DNA of 64,000 bases. Origin: Gracilimonas sp017641085 (GTDB lineage: Bacteria > Bacteroidota > Rhodothermia > Balneolales > Balneolaceae). Below are positions 33,264 to 41,753 of the stretch, piece by piece. The notes below the pieces were generated by a model. The model saw only the letters and a list, made by a program, of their open reading frames with translations. It was not told where the DNA came from and ran no database searches. Position 1 is the first letter of the stretch, and the number at the start of each line of letters is the position of its first letter. The stretch lies in assembly GCF_046115515.1 (NCBI RefSeq), contig NZ_CP175953.1; one strand, given 5' to 3'. A program made the position numbers and the translations under genes.

Positions 33264-34843
33264 TTCGTAGGTTTTTTAGGAGTCACCATTTCCACCTCTT
33301 CCCGATCCACAACTACCGCACCGGGGGATGATCCTTTGGGTTTGCGCACGTATTTCTTTTTGGTGATGATCACCGGAGCCAACTTGGATCCTTTTGCTTT
33401 CGAATTATAAGCAGCGTAGGAAGCAGCCTCCAGCAGCACCTTCTTTTCCGGCATGCCTTTGTCATTCCCCATTCTGATGACCAGGTGAGAGCCGGGAACA
33501 CCGCGGGCGTGCATCCAAACATCCTCTTTGTGGGCTTTCTGAACCAGCGTATCGTTGCTTTTGGCATTCTTCCCGATCCACACCGGATAGCCCTGTACCT
33601 CCAGCGTGTGAAAGGGCAGCTGTTCTTCGTCGCCTGAGTTATCCTGATTTCGGTACTCCTTCAGCTCTTCCTCACGATCTTTCTCCCAATCCTTAAACTC
33701 CCAGAGGTTGGTAATCTCCTCCGCTTCTTCCAACAAACGCTCTGCCTTTTCTTTTTCTTTTTGCATGATGGGGATGCGCTTCATGGCTTCCTCATACGAT
33801 TTCTCCGCACCGGCCGACTTCTTGTAATACCGCTGGGCATTCCCGGCTATATCCAGATCAATTTCAAGTGGGATGGTTACCTTTTCGCCTTCATTATACA
33901 GGTCATCCACTTCGATCTCTTCTTTGTTGACATCCCCGAGATGAGCATTGGCCATCAAAATATGTCCCCATTGCTCGTATTTCTCAGCCCGTTCCAGCCC
34001 TTTATCGGCCTGCTCAAGGTTTTGGAGGCCTGATTTGGTCCGTTTAATTTTTCTTTTCAGGCTTTTAAGGAGGGATGATTTACGTTGACGGAGCCGCTGA
34101 TCCCGGGAGTAATTTTTGTACCGATAGAGAATAAGATCGTTTACACTATCGAACTCTTTTTCCGTCTTAACAGGCAGTGTTTCTTCGGACAACAGCGTGG
34201 TATCTCCATTTTCCAGAAGACGCGGGAAAGGTTTGTTTTCCATTTCATCACAAACTTTACGCACGAACTCCTGAAGCTCCTCTTCCCCCGCTTCATCAAG
34301 ATTATAAATATCTATCAGCTCCTGAATATTTTGCCGTGGGAACATCGCGTTTATAGCCACTATTTTATTCTTGGTGCTTTTTCGGCTGATGTCCTCCTCA
34401 ATCTCGTACACATTCAGTTTCTGAGGACTTGGCGGTTCCTCTTCGGTTTCATCGTACTCTTTAAATACCTCGATGATCTCCCCCTCTTTGGAAAGAAACA
34501 CATTCGAGCGATTGCTGAACAGCCTGAAATGCAGCTTGTGCCCGTCTTCAAAATGAATAAACAGCCACCGGTCGGTTTCCGGGATGGTTATATCGGTGAT
34601 TTCCATACCATAAATCTTCTCAAAGAAATCGATGGTGTTGCTCTTTTTTGCCCCCCGAAAACTGTCTATATAAAGAGCAATATTTCCGGGGGCCGAACTG
34701 AAGCATAATCGGTGCTTAGCGGCCTCTGTGTGTACAAAAAACTCCAGATAATTTTTATATGGACTGACCGCCTGCTCGATTTTACCGGCAGTTAACTTGT
34801 TTTTAAGCTCTCGCTTTAGATATATTAGCTCGTAATAGTTCAT
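33260..34843 (-). CDS. NFACT protein, RqcH/Rqc2-like ribosome quality-control factor
   Basis: 527 residues. The NFACT-N domain (about 1-180) starts MNYYELIYLKRELKNKLTAG and contains FRLFSNRSNVFLS. It is followed by a coiled-coil arm (about 255-400, SSLLKSLKRKIKRTKSGLQN) and an NFACT-R/DUF814 domain (about 405-515: KSNDTLVQKAHKEDVWMHAR, GVPGSHLVIR). In Bacillus, RqcH binds split 50S subunits and adds alanine tails to stalled chains. The C-terminal NFACT-C seen in larger members is absent. It is the first gene of the six-gene operon and starts only 27 bp from the divergent gene at 34871, so its promoter must reach into that region. Confidence 0.9.
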   Translation of the reverse strand: MNYYELIYLKRELKNKLTAGKIEQAVSPYKNYLEFFVHTEAAKHRLCFSSAPGNIALYIDSFRGAKKSNTIDFFEKIYGMEITDITIPETDRWLFIHFEDGHKLHFRLFSNRSNVFLSKEGEIIEVFKEYDETEEEPPSPQKLNVYEIEEDISRKSTKNKIVAINAMFPRQNIQELIDIYNLDEAGEEELQEFVRKVCDEMENKPFPRLLENGDTTLLSEETLPVKTEKEFDSVNDLILYRYKNYSRDQRLRQRKSSLLKSLKRKIKRTKSGLQNLEQADKGLERAEKYEQWGHILMANAHLGDVNKEEIEVDDLYNEGEKVTIPLEIDLDIAGNAQRYYKKSAGAEKSYEEAMKRIPIMQKEKEKAERLLEEAEEITNLWEFKDWEKDREEELKEYRNQDNSGDEEQLPFHTLEVQGYPVWIGKNAKSNDTLVQKAHKEDVWMHARGVPGSHLVIRMGNDKGMPEKKVLLEAASYAAYNSKAKGSKLAPVIITKKKYVRKPKGSSPGAVVVDREEVEMVTPKKPTK

Positions 34844-34870
34844 TTAATTTGAGGGGAAAATACAGGTTTA

Positions 34871-35524
34871 ATGCATTATCCAATATTTAATTCTATCGTA
34901 AATACCGTAGAATCACAATTGGGGAAAAGAGGGATTAAAGCCGAGAAATTCAGGACCTGGGAAGATAATAAGATTCATGCCACCGGATTAGAATTAATCA
35001 TTAGTCTGGACAAAGTTTCAAACTTCATGAATTCGCTTTCCATTAATTTTGACTGGGACAGCTTTAGAGAAACAACTATGGCCAAAGAGCTGGAAGGTAT
35101 GAATAGTCATCCGTTTCTCAAGATTGAAACCCTGACTAAATCAACCGTCACTCCTACCATTGACGTTGAAATGAGCTGGCTGTTTGATATCGACCGCTGT
35201 CAACCCGAAATACCCGGAGAAGCCGGCAATTACCGTATCGAAAAAGCCAGCCGGTGGATGGAATCCATTAGCAAAAAAGTAAATGAGCTGCTGGCTAAAG
35301 ACGATATCATTACCCGCTGGCACATCGAAATTGACGGGGATGAGAACGGCCGCTACCTCTCCGCCATTAACCTTATCTCTTACTTCCAATACGAACTGAC
35401 TTCGCCCAAAAGCCTGGAAGAAGTTCAGCATCTGGTAAGCCGAAAGCTTCAGGATTTACTCCTTAAAGCCAACCGGGTTATTTACCTGGCTGATGAAATA
35501 CTCGATGATTCGGTAGCAGCGTAA
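34871..35524 (+). CDS. Conserved-looking cytosolic protein of unknown function
   Basis: 217 residues, ATG 34871, with AGG shortly ahead. No signal peptide or membrane helix. The N-terminal half (ATGLELIISLDKVSNFMNSL, INFDWDSFRETTMAKELEG) is alpha/beta; the middle WLFDIDRCQPEIPGEAGNY, RIEKASRWMESIS is followed by WHIEIDGDENGRYLSAINLI and a C-terminal helix. I do not recognise the family. It is transcribed away from the NFACT operon with only 27 bp between the two start codons. After it comes a repeat-filled gap. Nothing in the context gives a function. Confidence 0.75.
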   Translation: MHYPIFNSIVNTVESQLGKRGIKAEKFRTWEDNKIHATGLELIISLDKVSNFMNSLSINFDWDSFRETTMAKELEGMNSHPFLKIETLTKSTVTPTIDVEMSWLFDIDRCQPEIPGEAGNYRIEKASRWMESISKKVNELLAKDDIITRWHIEIDGDENGRYLSAINLISYFQYELTSPKSLEEVQHLVSRKLQDLLLKANRVIYLADEILDDSVAA

Positions 35525-35577
35525 TTGTATCCGCTCGAATTGGCAACGACGCAGAGCGTCGGTGCAAGTAAAAAAGA

Positions 35578-35686
35578 GTCATCCTGAGGGTACTCCTGAA
35601 AGATCTTTGCTCTTACTGGCTGGTAAGTATTTCATAACAAAGGTTCATCCTACCTACGGAAGACAGGCACTGTCGCTCTGAATGAC
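35578..35686. repeat. Intergenic element with GTCATCCTGAG/CTCTGAATGAC ends
   Basis: Left end GTCATCCTGAG (35578-35588) and right end CTCTGAATGAC (35676-35686) are inverted with 9 of 11 matching. The layout resembles widespread Bacteroidota intergenic repeats that start GTCATCCTGAG. No ORF inside. Confidence 0.5.
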
Positions 35687-35703
35687 AATCATGGTAATCC
35701 TGA

Positions 35704-35770
35704 AATCAAGCCAATCAAGGTTCCTAAGTTTTTGAACCTTGATTTATGGGATTGAAAGATTGGCTTGATT
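35704..35770. repeat. Two-level inverted repeat, possible bidirectional terminator
   Basis: Perfect 13-bp outer arms (AATCAAGCCAATC at 35704-35716, GATTGGCTTGATT at 35758-35770) and nested 9-bp arms (TCAAGGTTC at 35715-35723, GAACCTTGA at 35734-35742). The two helices overlap by two bases, so the outer and inner stems compete at the junction. It lies between converging genes. Confidence 0.65.
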
Positions 35771-35879
35771 AGTATAAGCGTAACATTTTGAAAAGGAATC
35801 TTTTCTTGAGATGTCTTTAAAAAAACATTTCATAACAAAGACCTATTACCTAGCCGGAAGTTCTTTTTTTTTGTCATCG

Positions 35880-36015
35880 CGAGGAGCCTGGTTTTGCTAT
35901 AGGATCAAATAGGTATTCGACGCGGCGATCTCCTTGTCAGGACTCTTTGCCGTTACCGGGAAATTGCTTCGTCGTTATGCATACGGTTCCTGCGTTTGGC
36001 TAAGCCGGCTCCTCG
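35880..36015. repeat. REP-like element bounded by CGAGGAGCC/GGCTCCTCG
   Basis: Perfect 9-bp inverted ends (35880-35888 and 36007-36015). The left flank reads TTGTCATCG and the interior carries GCGGCGATCTCC, a composition far richer in CG than its neighbours. This resembles repetitive extragenic elements starting GTCATCGCGAGGAGCC common in related genomes. Confidence 0.5.
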
Positions 36016-36071
36016 AATTACCTAACATCTACAGCAATGACCAACTGGTTTAAAAATCAGGCTTAGCTTAC

Positions 36072-36926
36072 TCAGTCGTAGGTGTAAAACCCTTCGCCGG
36101 TTTTGTTGCCGAGTTTGCCGGCATCTACCATTTTGACCAGCAGCGGTGCGGGACGGTATTTAGGATCTTTGAAGCCTTCATACAGCACGTTCAGGATATC
36201 TAGACATACATCCAGACCGATAAAATCTGCCAGTCTTAGCGGACCCATCGGATGCGCCATTCCCAGCTTCATTACTTCGTCCACATGTTCGGCTGTGGCT
36301 ACTCCCTCTCCTACGCAAAAGATGGCCTCATTAATCATGGGCATCAGCACGCGGTTGCTTACAAAACCGGGAGCATCGTTCACGGGAACCGGAACTTTAT
36401 TTAATTTCTCTGATGTCTCTTTAACTATCTCATAGGTTTCATCATCGGTTTGGAGTCCGCGTACAATCTCAACCAGCTTCATTACCGGAACGGGATTAAA
36501 GAAGTGCATCCCGATAAACTTCTCCGGGCGGGATGTTAAAGCCGCCAGCTTGGTGATGGAAATAGAGGACGTATTTGATCCCAGAATAGCATGATCGGGA
36601 GCAGCTTTATCGACTTTTTCCCAAACTGTTTTCTTGATCTCAAAATTCTCGGGAACAGCCTCAACAACCAGGTCAACATCTTTCACCCCTTCTTCAACAT
36701 CCAGAAAGATGCTGATTCCATCCATTGTTGCTGATTTCTTAGCCTCATCGATCTTTTCTTTCTTCACCATGCGATCCAGGTTTTTCTCTATGGTCGCTAC
36801 GGCTTTATCCGCAAATTCCTGTTTGGTTTCGATGAGATTCACGGAAATGTCATTCATTGCAAATACATGCGCAATTCCATTTCCCATTGTTCCGCCGCCT
36901 ATCACAGCTACTTTCTTTACGTCCAT
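36072..36926 (-). CDS. 3-hydroxybutyryl-CoA (3-hydroxyacyl-CoA) dehydrogenase
   Basis: 284 residues, single-domain-pair enzyme. The NAD site is VAVIGGGTMGNGIAHVFAMN (GxGxxG), the family catalytic region is IGMHFFNPVPVMKLVEIVRG, and the C-terminal domain begins NDAPGFVSNRVLMPMINEA. It oxidises 3-hydroxyacyl-CoA to 3-ketoacyl-CoA in fatty acid or butanoate metabolism; the chain-length preference is not visible. It is monocistronic by position, with a 153-bp gap upstream. It lacks the hydratase half of FadB. Confidence 0.94.
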   Translation of the reverse strand: MDVKKVAVIGGGTMGNGIAHVFAMNDISVNLIETKQEFADKAVATIEKNLDRMVKKEKIDEAKKSATMDGISIFLDVEEGVKDVDLVVEAVPENFEIKKTVWEKVDKAAPDHAILGSNTSSISITKLAALTSRPEKFIGMHFFNPVPVMKLVEIVRGLQTDDETYEIVKETSEKLNKVPVPVNDAPGFVSNRVLMPMINEAIFCVGEGVATAEHVDEVMKLGMAHPMGPLRLADFIGLDVCLDILNVLYEGFKDPKYRPAPLLVKMVDAGKLGNKTGEGFYTYD

Positions 36927-37079
36927 TTTGTCCGGTTATTTTCAGTTTTAATTTTCATCAGATTAGGGCTTTTGGAAGCGTTTTTCAAGGAACCAGAGTT
37001 CATTTTTTGCAAAAACTTCCTGCCCTGAATTAGTTCGTTTAAGGATGTTACTAAATTTGGTAACGAACCGTAGAAAAGC

Positions 37080-37787
37080 TTAGAAGTTGAATCGAAGATT
37101 GGCTGTTATCCCTGGTTCACCAAAAGTATTCACATAGCTGAAGTTGGCTTCCGGGGTGTTATCGACAAGATCTCTGGCATGGATGAAGGCACTGATTCCA
37201 CTTACCAAGCGATTAGCCACCATCAGGGCAACCAACGTTGGCAGCTGACTGCGGTTACGCTCTACCCGTTCCCGTGCATCCTGATACTGAAAGCGATGTT
37301 GAGTGCTTTCCCAGTTCCATTGGTATTCGGATGACTCAGGAAAAACCTGATCCCAGTTTCGGGTCCGGAGTTGGGCATCGTTATAGGCAGCAAGGTTGTC
37401 ATAATTTCCTACTGCAATGATAAAATCTCTCGACTTGCCTGATAAATCGGTATTAGCGCGGGCTTCAGCAAAGGTGAAATAATCTTGTTCCAGGTAATTG
37501 GCACGAGCATCTAATCCAAAATATGAGAGCATCAGCACTACTTCTCCCGCCAAATGATATTTACCCCGGTTCCAGTTATCGTTTTCAGCGTAATAATGTC
37601 CCCATCCCGGAACTACCAAAGACCGAAAGAATGCCCCTTTAGGTGATGGAAAATCTTCTTTTTGCTGAACCTGCGCTTGAACTTCAACCGAAAATACTAC
37701 CGTAAAAATCAGCAGGAACACCCAACATCCAACAACGAACGCTGAAGTATTTTTTTGCCTGAAATACTTACTAATACATGCTCTCAT
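37080..37787 (-). CDS. DUF5683-type exported protein
   Basis: 235 residues. A hydrophobic signal segment (about 16-38, ending EVQAQ) is followed by the DUF5683 pattern SPKGAFFRSLVVPGWGHYYA, then a membrane-like stretch (HLAGEVVLMLSYFGLDARAN) and a later hydrophobic helix (LPTLVALMVANRLVSGISAF). The protein is probably in the cell envelope. The function of DUF5683 is unknown. It lies 41 nt after ccmF on the same strand but is separated by a dispersed repeat. In the gap after its stop, a short GTTAC/GTAAC hairpin near 37040-37060 is the only structure seen. Confidence 0.8.
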   Translation of the reverse strand: MRACISKYFRQKNTSAFVVGCWVFLLIFTVVFSVEVQAQVQQKEDFPSPKGAFFRSLVVPGWGHYYAENDNWNRGKYHLAGEVVLMLSYFGLDARANYLEQDYFTFAEARANTDLSGKSRDFIIAVGNYDNLAAYNDAQLRTRNWDQVFPESSEYQWNWESTQHRFQYQDARERVERNRSQLPTLVALMVANRLVSGISAFIHARDLVDNTPEANFSYVNTFGEPGITANLRFNF

Positions 37788-37801
37788 ACTCTGGTTTTAA
37801 A

Positions 37802-37828
37802 CGTTCGGTGTTCCATGTTCGATGTTCT
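37802..37828 (-). repeat. Post-stop repeat, copy a (after ccmF)
   Basis: Read on the minus strand: GAACATCGAACATGGAACA then CCGAACG, starting 3 nt after the ccmF TAA. It is a short member of the GAACAnCnAACAnGGAACA family seen after several stop codons in this window. Confidence 0.6.
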
Positions 37829-40327
37829 TTACTCAGCGTTCTTCTTCCTTTCTCTGCCCCAATGTCGGAAAATAGAAATGCTAAATCCAGCCATTAGAAT
37901 AAAGGTGCCGGCCCAAACTACCGATATAAAGGGTTTCTCATCGGCTACAATTAGTACCCATTCCGGCTCATATTCTTCTTCGAGGCCGGTTATGGTTAAC
38001 TCAATGTTGTTTTCCTGGGGATTGATTTCCGTGAACTGAAACTCCAGGTTAAAATCAGGAATTCGTGCCGGTGGAGAGTAAATGTAGCTTTGTCCATCCT
38101 GACTATAAACGGCAAATAATGGTTCAAGAGTTATAATCCTGCTGCTTGCCGGATGTATCAACTCGACCTGAGCCCGTACGCCAATAGAGGTATTTGGAGG
38201 TAATTCCGAAGTATCGGTTCGGGCGTAGTCCACAAACCTGATTTTGAATTTACCCACATCAACGGTTTGACCCGGGTTGAATTTAATCTTCTGAACTTCG
38301 GGAGAATCCTCGGCGGTGGTATCCTGAGCGGCTGCATTCTGCATCATGCTTCGGTTTTCAGCAGCACGGTCGTTTTGCTCCTGTACATACGAACTACCAC
38401 CCACATATAGATAGATATCACTAAGCAATCCTGTTCTCACATCGGGATCTACCGACCACTGTATGTTTTCGGCGGTGGAAGTGGTAAGCATCGGATAGAC
38501 TTCCGGGTTCATATAAAAAGGCTTGCCGCCGTCAACCGGTTCAAACTTGATTCGGTAGGTTTGCTGACCGCGACGCACCGAATTATCCAGCTCATACCCT
38601 TCGTAAGTCAGCATATATCGGTTATCAACGAGCACGGGCTCATTCAGGTTCAGTAATAGCATTTCCTCTTTTTGGGTGACTTTGAAGCCTTGCTCGTCAG
38701 TTACCTCTCCCTGTTCAACTGCAGCATTGTAATTGGCTGTTTTTTGATCCACGAGATAGGAGTTGTACGCTGATGATGCCAAAATTCCCACCAACAATAA
38801 TCCAAAGCCCACGTGAGTAAGTGATCCACCAACAAGTTTGGGATTTTGAAAAGCAAGGCGAACCATCACCCAGGCATTCCCTACCACAGCGAAATATCCG
38901 CAGAACAGGTACACCATGTAATAGATATTCCGTACGTCTCCAAGAATAATGGAGAGAATGGTTACGGCACTGGTTACCAACAGCGGGTTAATTAAAGCTG
39001 AAGCCAGTGATTCAGCGTCATATTTCTTCCAAAACAGATACTGCCCCAACACGGTGAAAATCGCCATAACCATGGCAATGGGCATACTCCAGTCGTTATA
39101 AAAACTGATTTCCGGTGGGGTTGGATTCTCAACAAACAGCTTTCCAATGATCGGGGAGCTGGTTCCAAGAATAATTACCAAACCAAGGATAAGTAAAAGC
39201 ATAGCCCCGGTTACCGTCATAAACTCCCGGCTGAGGAATTTAGATTCTTTTTCGGGAGACGGAAGTTCTTTATATCTCCAGAAAAACAGCCCCAGTCCCA
39301 ATAGTGTTACAACGAGCATAAATGCCAGGAGCTGATTATACAATCCAAGATCCACAAAGCTGTGTACGGATGAGCTTCCCAGAATTCCGGATCGGGTCAG
39401 GAAGGTTTCATAGACAACCGCTACGTAAGCCAGAATAGCAAAAAGAATGGATGACTTCTGAGCTATGGAGCTTTTCCGCTGAATAATCATGGTGTGAATG
39501 CCCGCCGTCCCGATTAACCAGGGGACCAGGGATGCGTTCTCAACCGGATCCCAGGCCCAGTATCCACCAAAGGAGAGCGTGACGTACGCCCAATATCCTC
39601 CGAGAAAAATGGCCGTCAGTAAAGCTACATTTGCGCTTAGGGTCCATGGAAGTGCCGGGCCAATCCACTCATTATACTTTTGCTTCCACAGCGCGGCCAT
39701 GGCAAAGCAGTACGGAATGGTCATCATCGCAAAGCCGACAAATAATATGGGTGGATGAATCATCATCCAGGGGCTTTTAAGCAAGTCATTTAATCCGCTC
39801 CCATCCTGTGGAACAAAGTCAGGATTAGCTTGCAGAAACGGAGCGTTGGGCATCTCTTCAGCGATGGTTCGGAATGGAGATGCTCCCAGTTTCAACCCAA
39901 AAACATCCCAGCCTAATAACATTGACAGCAGGAATACCTGCGTAAGCGTGAGGAAGAACAGCACCGGTGCTTTATAGGGGGCTCGCGTCCATTTCATCAA
40001 CCCAAAACCAAAGAAGGCGGAAATCAGAATCCAAAGCATAAAGCTGCCTTCCTGTCCGCCATAAAAAGCAGACCAAAGATATCGTGGCGCTAAATCAAGG
40101 CTGGTGTAATTGAACACATAATAGTACTGAAACTGGTGCTGGAAGATCAGGTACACCAAAATGCCTGAAGCAACGACGAGAAAAGTAGTTTTTGCAGCAA
40201 ACAGCCAGTTACCCGCACGAAGAGTACGATTTTCGTCCCGGTTAGCTGAAATGAAATAGAAGATCATGGCCGCCAAAGAAGTAACGAAAGAGGCGGAGAT
40301 CAGGATTTTACCAATGGTTCCTAACAT
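37829..40327 (-). CDS. ccmF: Cytochrome c heme lyase subunit CcmF
   Basis: 832 residues, longer than the E. coli protein (about 650) because of a longer C-terminal soluble part. Many membrane helices, and the heme-handling WWD motif is seen as GGYWAWDPVENASLVPWL (around residue 254-271). Conserved histidine segments occur before it (MMIHPPILFVGFA). CcmF takes heme from CcmE and attaches it to apocytochrome c. The last ~330 residues include a large periplasmic domain and a final TM helix (VVWAGTFILMAGFSISIF). It follows ccmE by 9 nt. No ccmG or ccmH gene is present here. Confidence 0.95.
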   Translation of the reverse strand: MLGTIGKILISASFVTSLAAMIFYFISANRDENRTLRAGNWLFAAKTTFLVVASGILVYLIFQHQFQYYYVFNYTSLDLAPRYLWSAFYGGQEGSFMLWILISAFFGFGLMKWTRAPYKAPVLFFLTLTQVFLLSMLLGWDVFGLKLGASPFRTIAEEMPNAPFLQANPDFVPQDGSGLNDLLKSPWMMIHPPILFVGFAMMTIPYCFAMAALWKQKYNEWIGPALPWTLSANVALLTAIFLGGYWAYVTLSFGGYWAWDPVENASLVPWLIGTAGIHTMIIQRKSSIAQKSSILFAILAYVAVVYETFLTRSGILGSSSVHSFVDLGLYNQLLAFMLVVTLLGLGLFFWRYKELPSPEKESKFLSREFMTVTGAMLLLILGLVIILGTSSPIIGKLFVENPTPPEISFYNDWSMPIAMVMAIFTVLGQYLFWKKYDAESLASALINPLLVTSAVTILSIILGDVRNIYYMVYLFCGYFAVVGNAWVMVRLAFQNPKLVGGSLTHVGFGLLLVGILASSAYNSYLVDQKTANYNAAVEQGEVTDEQGFKVTQKEEMLLLNLNEPVLVDNRYMLTYEGYELDNSVRRGQQTYRIKFEPVDGGKPFYMNPEVYPMLTTSTAENIQWSVDPDVRTGLLSDIYLYVGGSSYVQEQNDRAAENRSMMQNAAAQDTTAEDSPEVQKIKFNPGQTVDVGKFKIRFVDYARTDTSELPPNTSIGVRAQVELIHPASSRIITLEPLFAVYSQDGQSYIYSPPARIPDFNLEFQFTEINPQENNIELTITGLEEEYEPEWVLIVADEKPFISVVWAGTFILMAGFSISIFRHWGRERKKNAE

Positions 40328-40336
40328 AGATTTGCG

Positions 40337-40732
40337 TTATCCCTGAGAAGCTTCACTGAATTGACTTGGGTCGGCATCGTTGTACTTAGACGGACACTTC
40401 ATCAGCATCTCGTTTGCGTAGAAAGTATCGCCTCTCATTTCACCGATGACAACCAGCTGGTCAGCCTGTTCAAAATTATTGGGCTTGGGCTTGGAGTACA
40501 CCACTTTTTTAGAAACGCCGTCTTCGTCTTTCATGTAGAAAACGAATTTTCTGGTTTCCAGAGAAAATTCAGCTCCTTTTTCTTCATCCCAGGTTCCGGG
40601 GATATGGGCACTGCTCATTTCAGTTGCGCCTTCAAAGGTTGTGTAGGTACTAATGCTTTCACCAAAGTTGTACATCAACAGAGAGGTAAACCCAACAATG
40701 GCTACAATTCCTATAATCAGTTTTGGTTTCAT
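40337..40732 (-). CDS. ccmE: Cytochrome c maturation heme chaperone CcmE, CxxxY type
   Basis: 131 residues. An N-terminal anchor (about 4-22) is followed by an OB-fold domain (VFYMKDEDGVSKKVVYSKPK, QLVVIGEMRGDTFYANEML). The heme-binding site reads KCPSKYND: Cys113-x-x-x-Tyr117 replaces the usual His-x-x-x-Tyr. CxxxY CcmE is known from archaea and Desulfovibrio (System I*), where cysteine binds heme covalently. The ATG overlaps the stop of the ccmD-like gene (ATGA), and ccmF starts 9 nt downstream. The Tyr and the surrounding strand pattern are intact, so the protein should work. Confidence 0.93.
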   Translation of the reverse strand: MKPKLIIGIVAIVGFTSLLMYNFGESISTYTTFEGATEMSSAHIPGTWDEEKGAEFSLETRKFVFYMKDEDGVSKKVVYSKPKPNNFEQADQLVVIGEMRGDTFYANEMLMKCPSKYNDADPSQFSEASQG

Positions 40733-40971
40733 GCGTCTTTTGATGATTGAATTTGTTCTTCCAGTTTGCTCACTTTCTTATCTACCCGGAATAGAAAAAA
40801 CAGGAGTACCAGCCAGATAATCAGGCTCACTCCCAACACTACATATATTAATTCGTTTGAAGACATAAATTGAATAAATGCGCCGGCCTCTTCCGCCCCG
40901 GGTGCTCCGCTCCAGTTATCAGAGTAAGCTTGGGTGAGGGTGTCAACGGCAGTGAGTGAATCTTCTTGCAT
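40729..40971 (-). CDS. Small membrane protein in the CcmD position
   Basis: 80 residues from ATG at 40969-40971. One transmembrane helix (about 38-60, ELIYVVLGVSLIIWLVLLFF) is followed by a basic coiled-coil tail (RVDKKVSKLEEQIQSSK). CcmD proteins are small, single-span and encoded between ccmC and ccmE, as here; they help release CcmE from the CcmC complex. The N-terminal periplasmic part is longer than in E. coli. Sequence alone is not diagnostic; position and topology support the call. Confidence 0.7.
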   Translation of the reverse strand: MQEDSLTAVDTLTQAYSDNWSGAPGAEEAGAFIQFMSSNELIYVVLGVSLIIWLVLLFFLFRVDKKVSKLEEQIQSSKDA

Positions 40972-41001
40972 CAATTTTTGAATTTATTTTAGACTGTAAA
41001 C

Positions 41002-41658
41002 TTACGAATTATCGATCTCGAATTGAACCTTTTTATACCTGTGAACCACATCGTAGATCCAGTATCCAAGAGCTATAAATCCGATAAATGCCGGGTATAA
41101 AATATAGCGAAGTTCATCGGCTGTTATCTCACTGAAAGCAGGATTTCCATCTGCTCCCGGGTGCAGGCTTGTTAATTGTCGCGGAACCACATACAACAAA
41201 AAAGGAATGGTGGTAACTGCAAAAATATTGTAAACGGCGGCTAATTTTGCGCGTTTCTGTTCGTCATCAAAAGCCGACCGGAGCATGAAATAAGCCACAT
41301 ATATCATCAATGCCAGTGCAGCCAGGTTCATCTTTGGTTCGGCGAACGTCCACCACGATCCCCAGGTAAAACGTGCCCAGAGCGAGCCGGTCAACAATCC
41401 GCATACGCCAAAAGCCACACCCACCGTCGCCGCCGATGAGGCTTTCATATCAAACTCGATTTCCGGCTCATTTAAATATTTAATGCTGTACCAAAAGCTG
41501 ATCAAAAAGAGAACGAACATCGTCATCCACATGGGTACGTGAAAAAAGATGTTGCGTGCCGTCTGTTCGAGAATGGGGATGTCAGGAATTTCTATCAAAA
41601 AACCGCCTGCGATAACGAGGGTCATCCAGCCGGCTACTACGTATTTCCAGGGTTTCAA
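41002..41658 (-). CDS. ccmC: Heme-handling protein CcmC
   Basis: 218 residues with a TTG start at 41656-41658; no in-frame ATG with conserved sequence precedes it. Six membrane helices. The WWD region reads FTWGSWWTFAEPKMNLAAL (around 97-115), where the usual W-D-x-R is replaced by F-A-E-P-K. Histidine candidates for heme ligation are His40 (FFHVPMWMTM) and the one in LTSLHPGADG. CcmC loads heme onto CcmE. It heads the ccmC-D-E-F run, 27 nt before the ccmD-like gene. Confidence 0.92.
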   Translation of the reverse strand: MKPWKYVVAGWMTLVIAGGFLIEIPDIPILEQTARNIFFHVPMWMTMFVLFLISFWYSIKYLNEPEIEFDMKASSAATVGVAFGVCGLLTGSLWARFTWGSWWTFAEPKMNLAALALMIYVAYFMLRSAFDDEQKRAKLAAVYNIFAVTTIPFLLYVVPRQLTSLHPGADGNPAFSEITADELRYILYPAFIGFIALGYWIYDVVHRYKKVQFEIDNS

Positions 41659-41695
41659 TAGTATGCGAATTTTATTAACTATGGCTACGTTGTTT

Positions 41696-41718
41696 GGGTA
41701 AAATATACGAATTTACCC
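41696..41718. promoter_or_regulatory. Inverted repeat between divergent ccmC and the PH-domain gene
   Basis: GGGTAAA (41696-41702) and TTTACCC (41712-41718), perfect 7-bp arms with a 9-bp spacer in the 95-bp divergent gap. A TATAAT box follows at 41734-41739. A regulator site controlling one or both directions is possible. Confidence 0.4.
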
Positions 41719-41753
41719 ATCATTTTTTGAGTATATAATCTGTAAAACCTGTT

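Larger units (their letters stand above)
35525..36071. other. Gene-free 547-bp gap filled with inverted repeats
   Basis: Convergent gap between the hypothetical gene and the 3-hydroxyacyl-CoA dehydrogenase gene. No convincing ORF, RNA gene or promoter is visible. It holds three inverted-repeat elements listed separately (35578-35686, 35704-35770, 35880-36015), plus a small GACGC-AGA-GCGTC hairpin near 35550. Confidence 0.8.
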
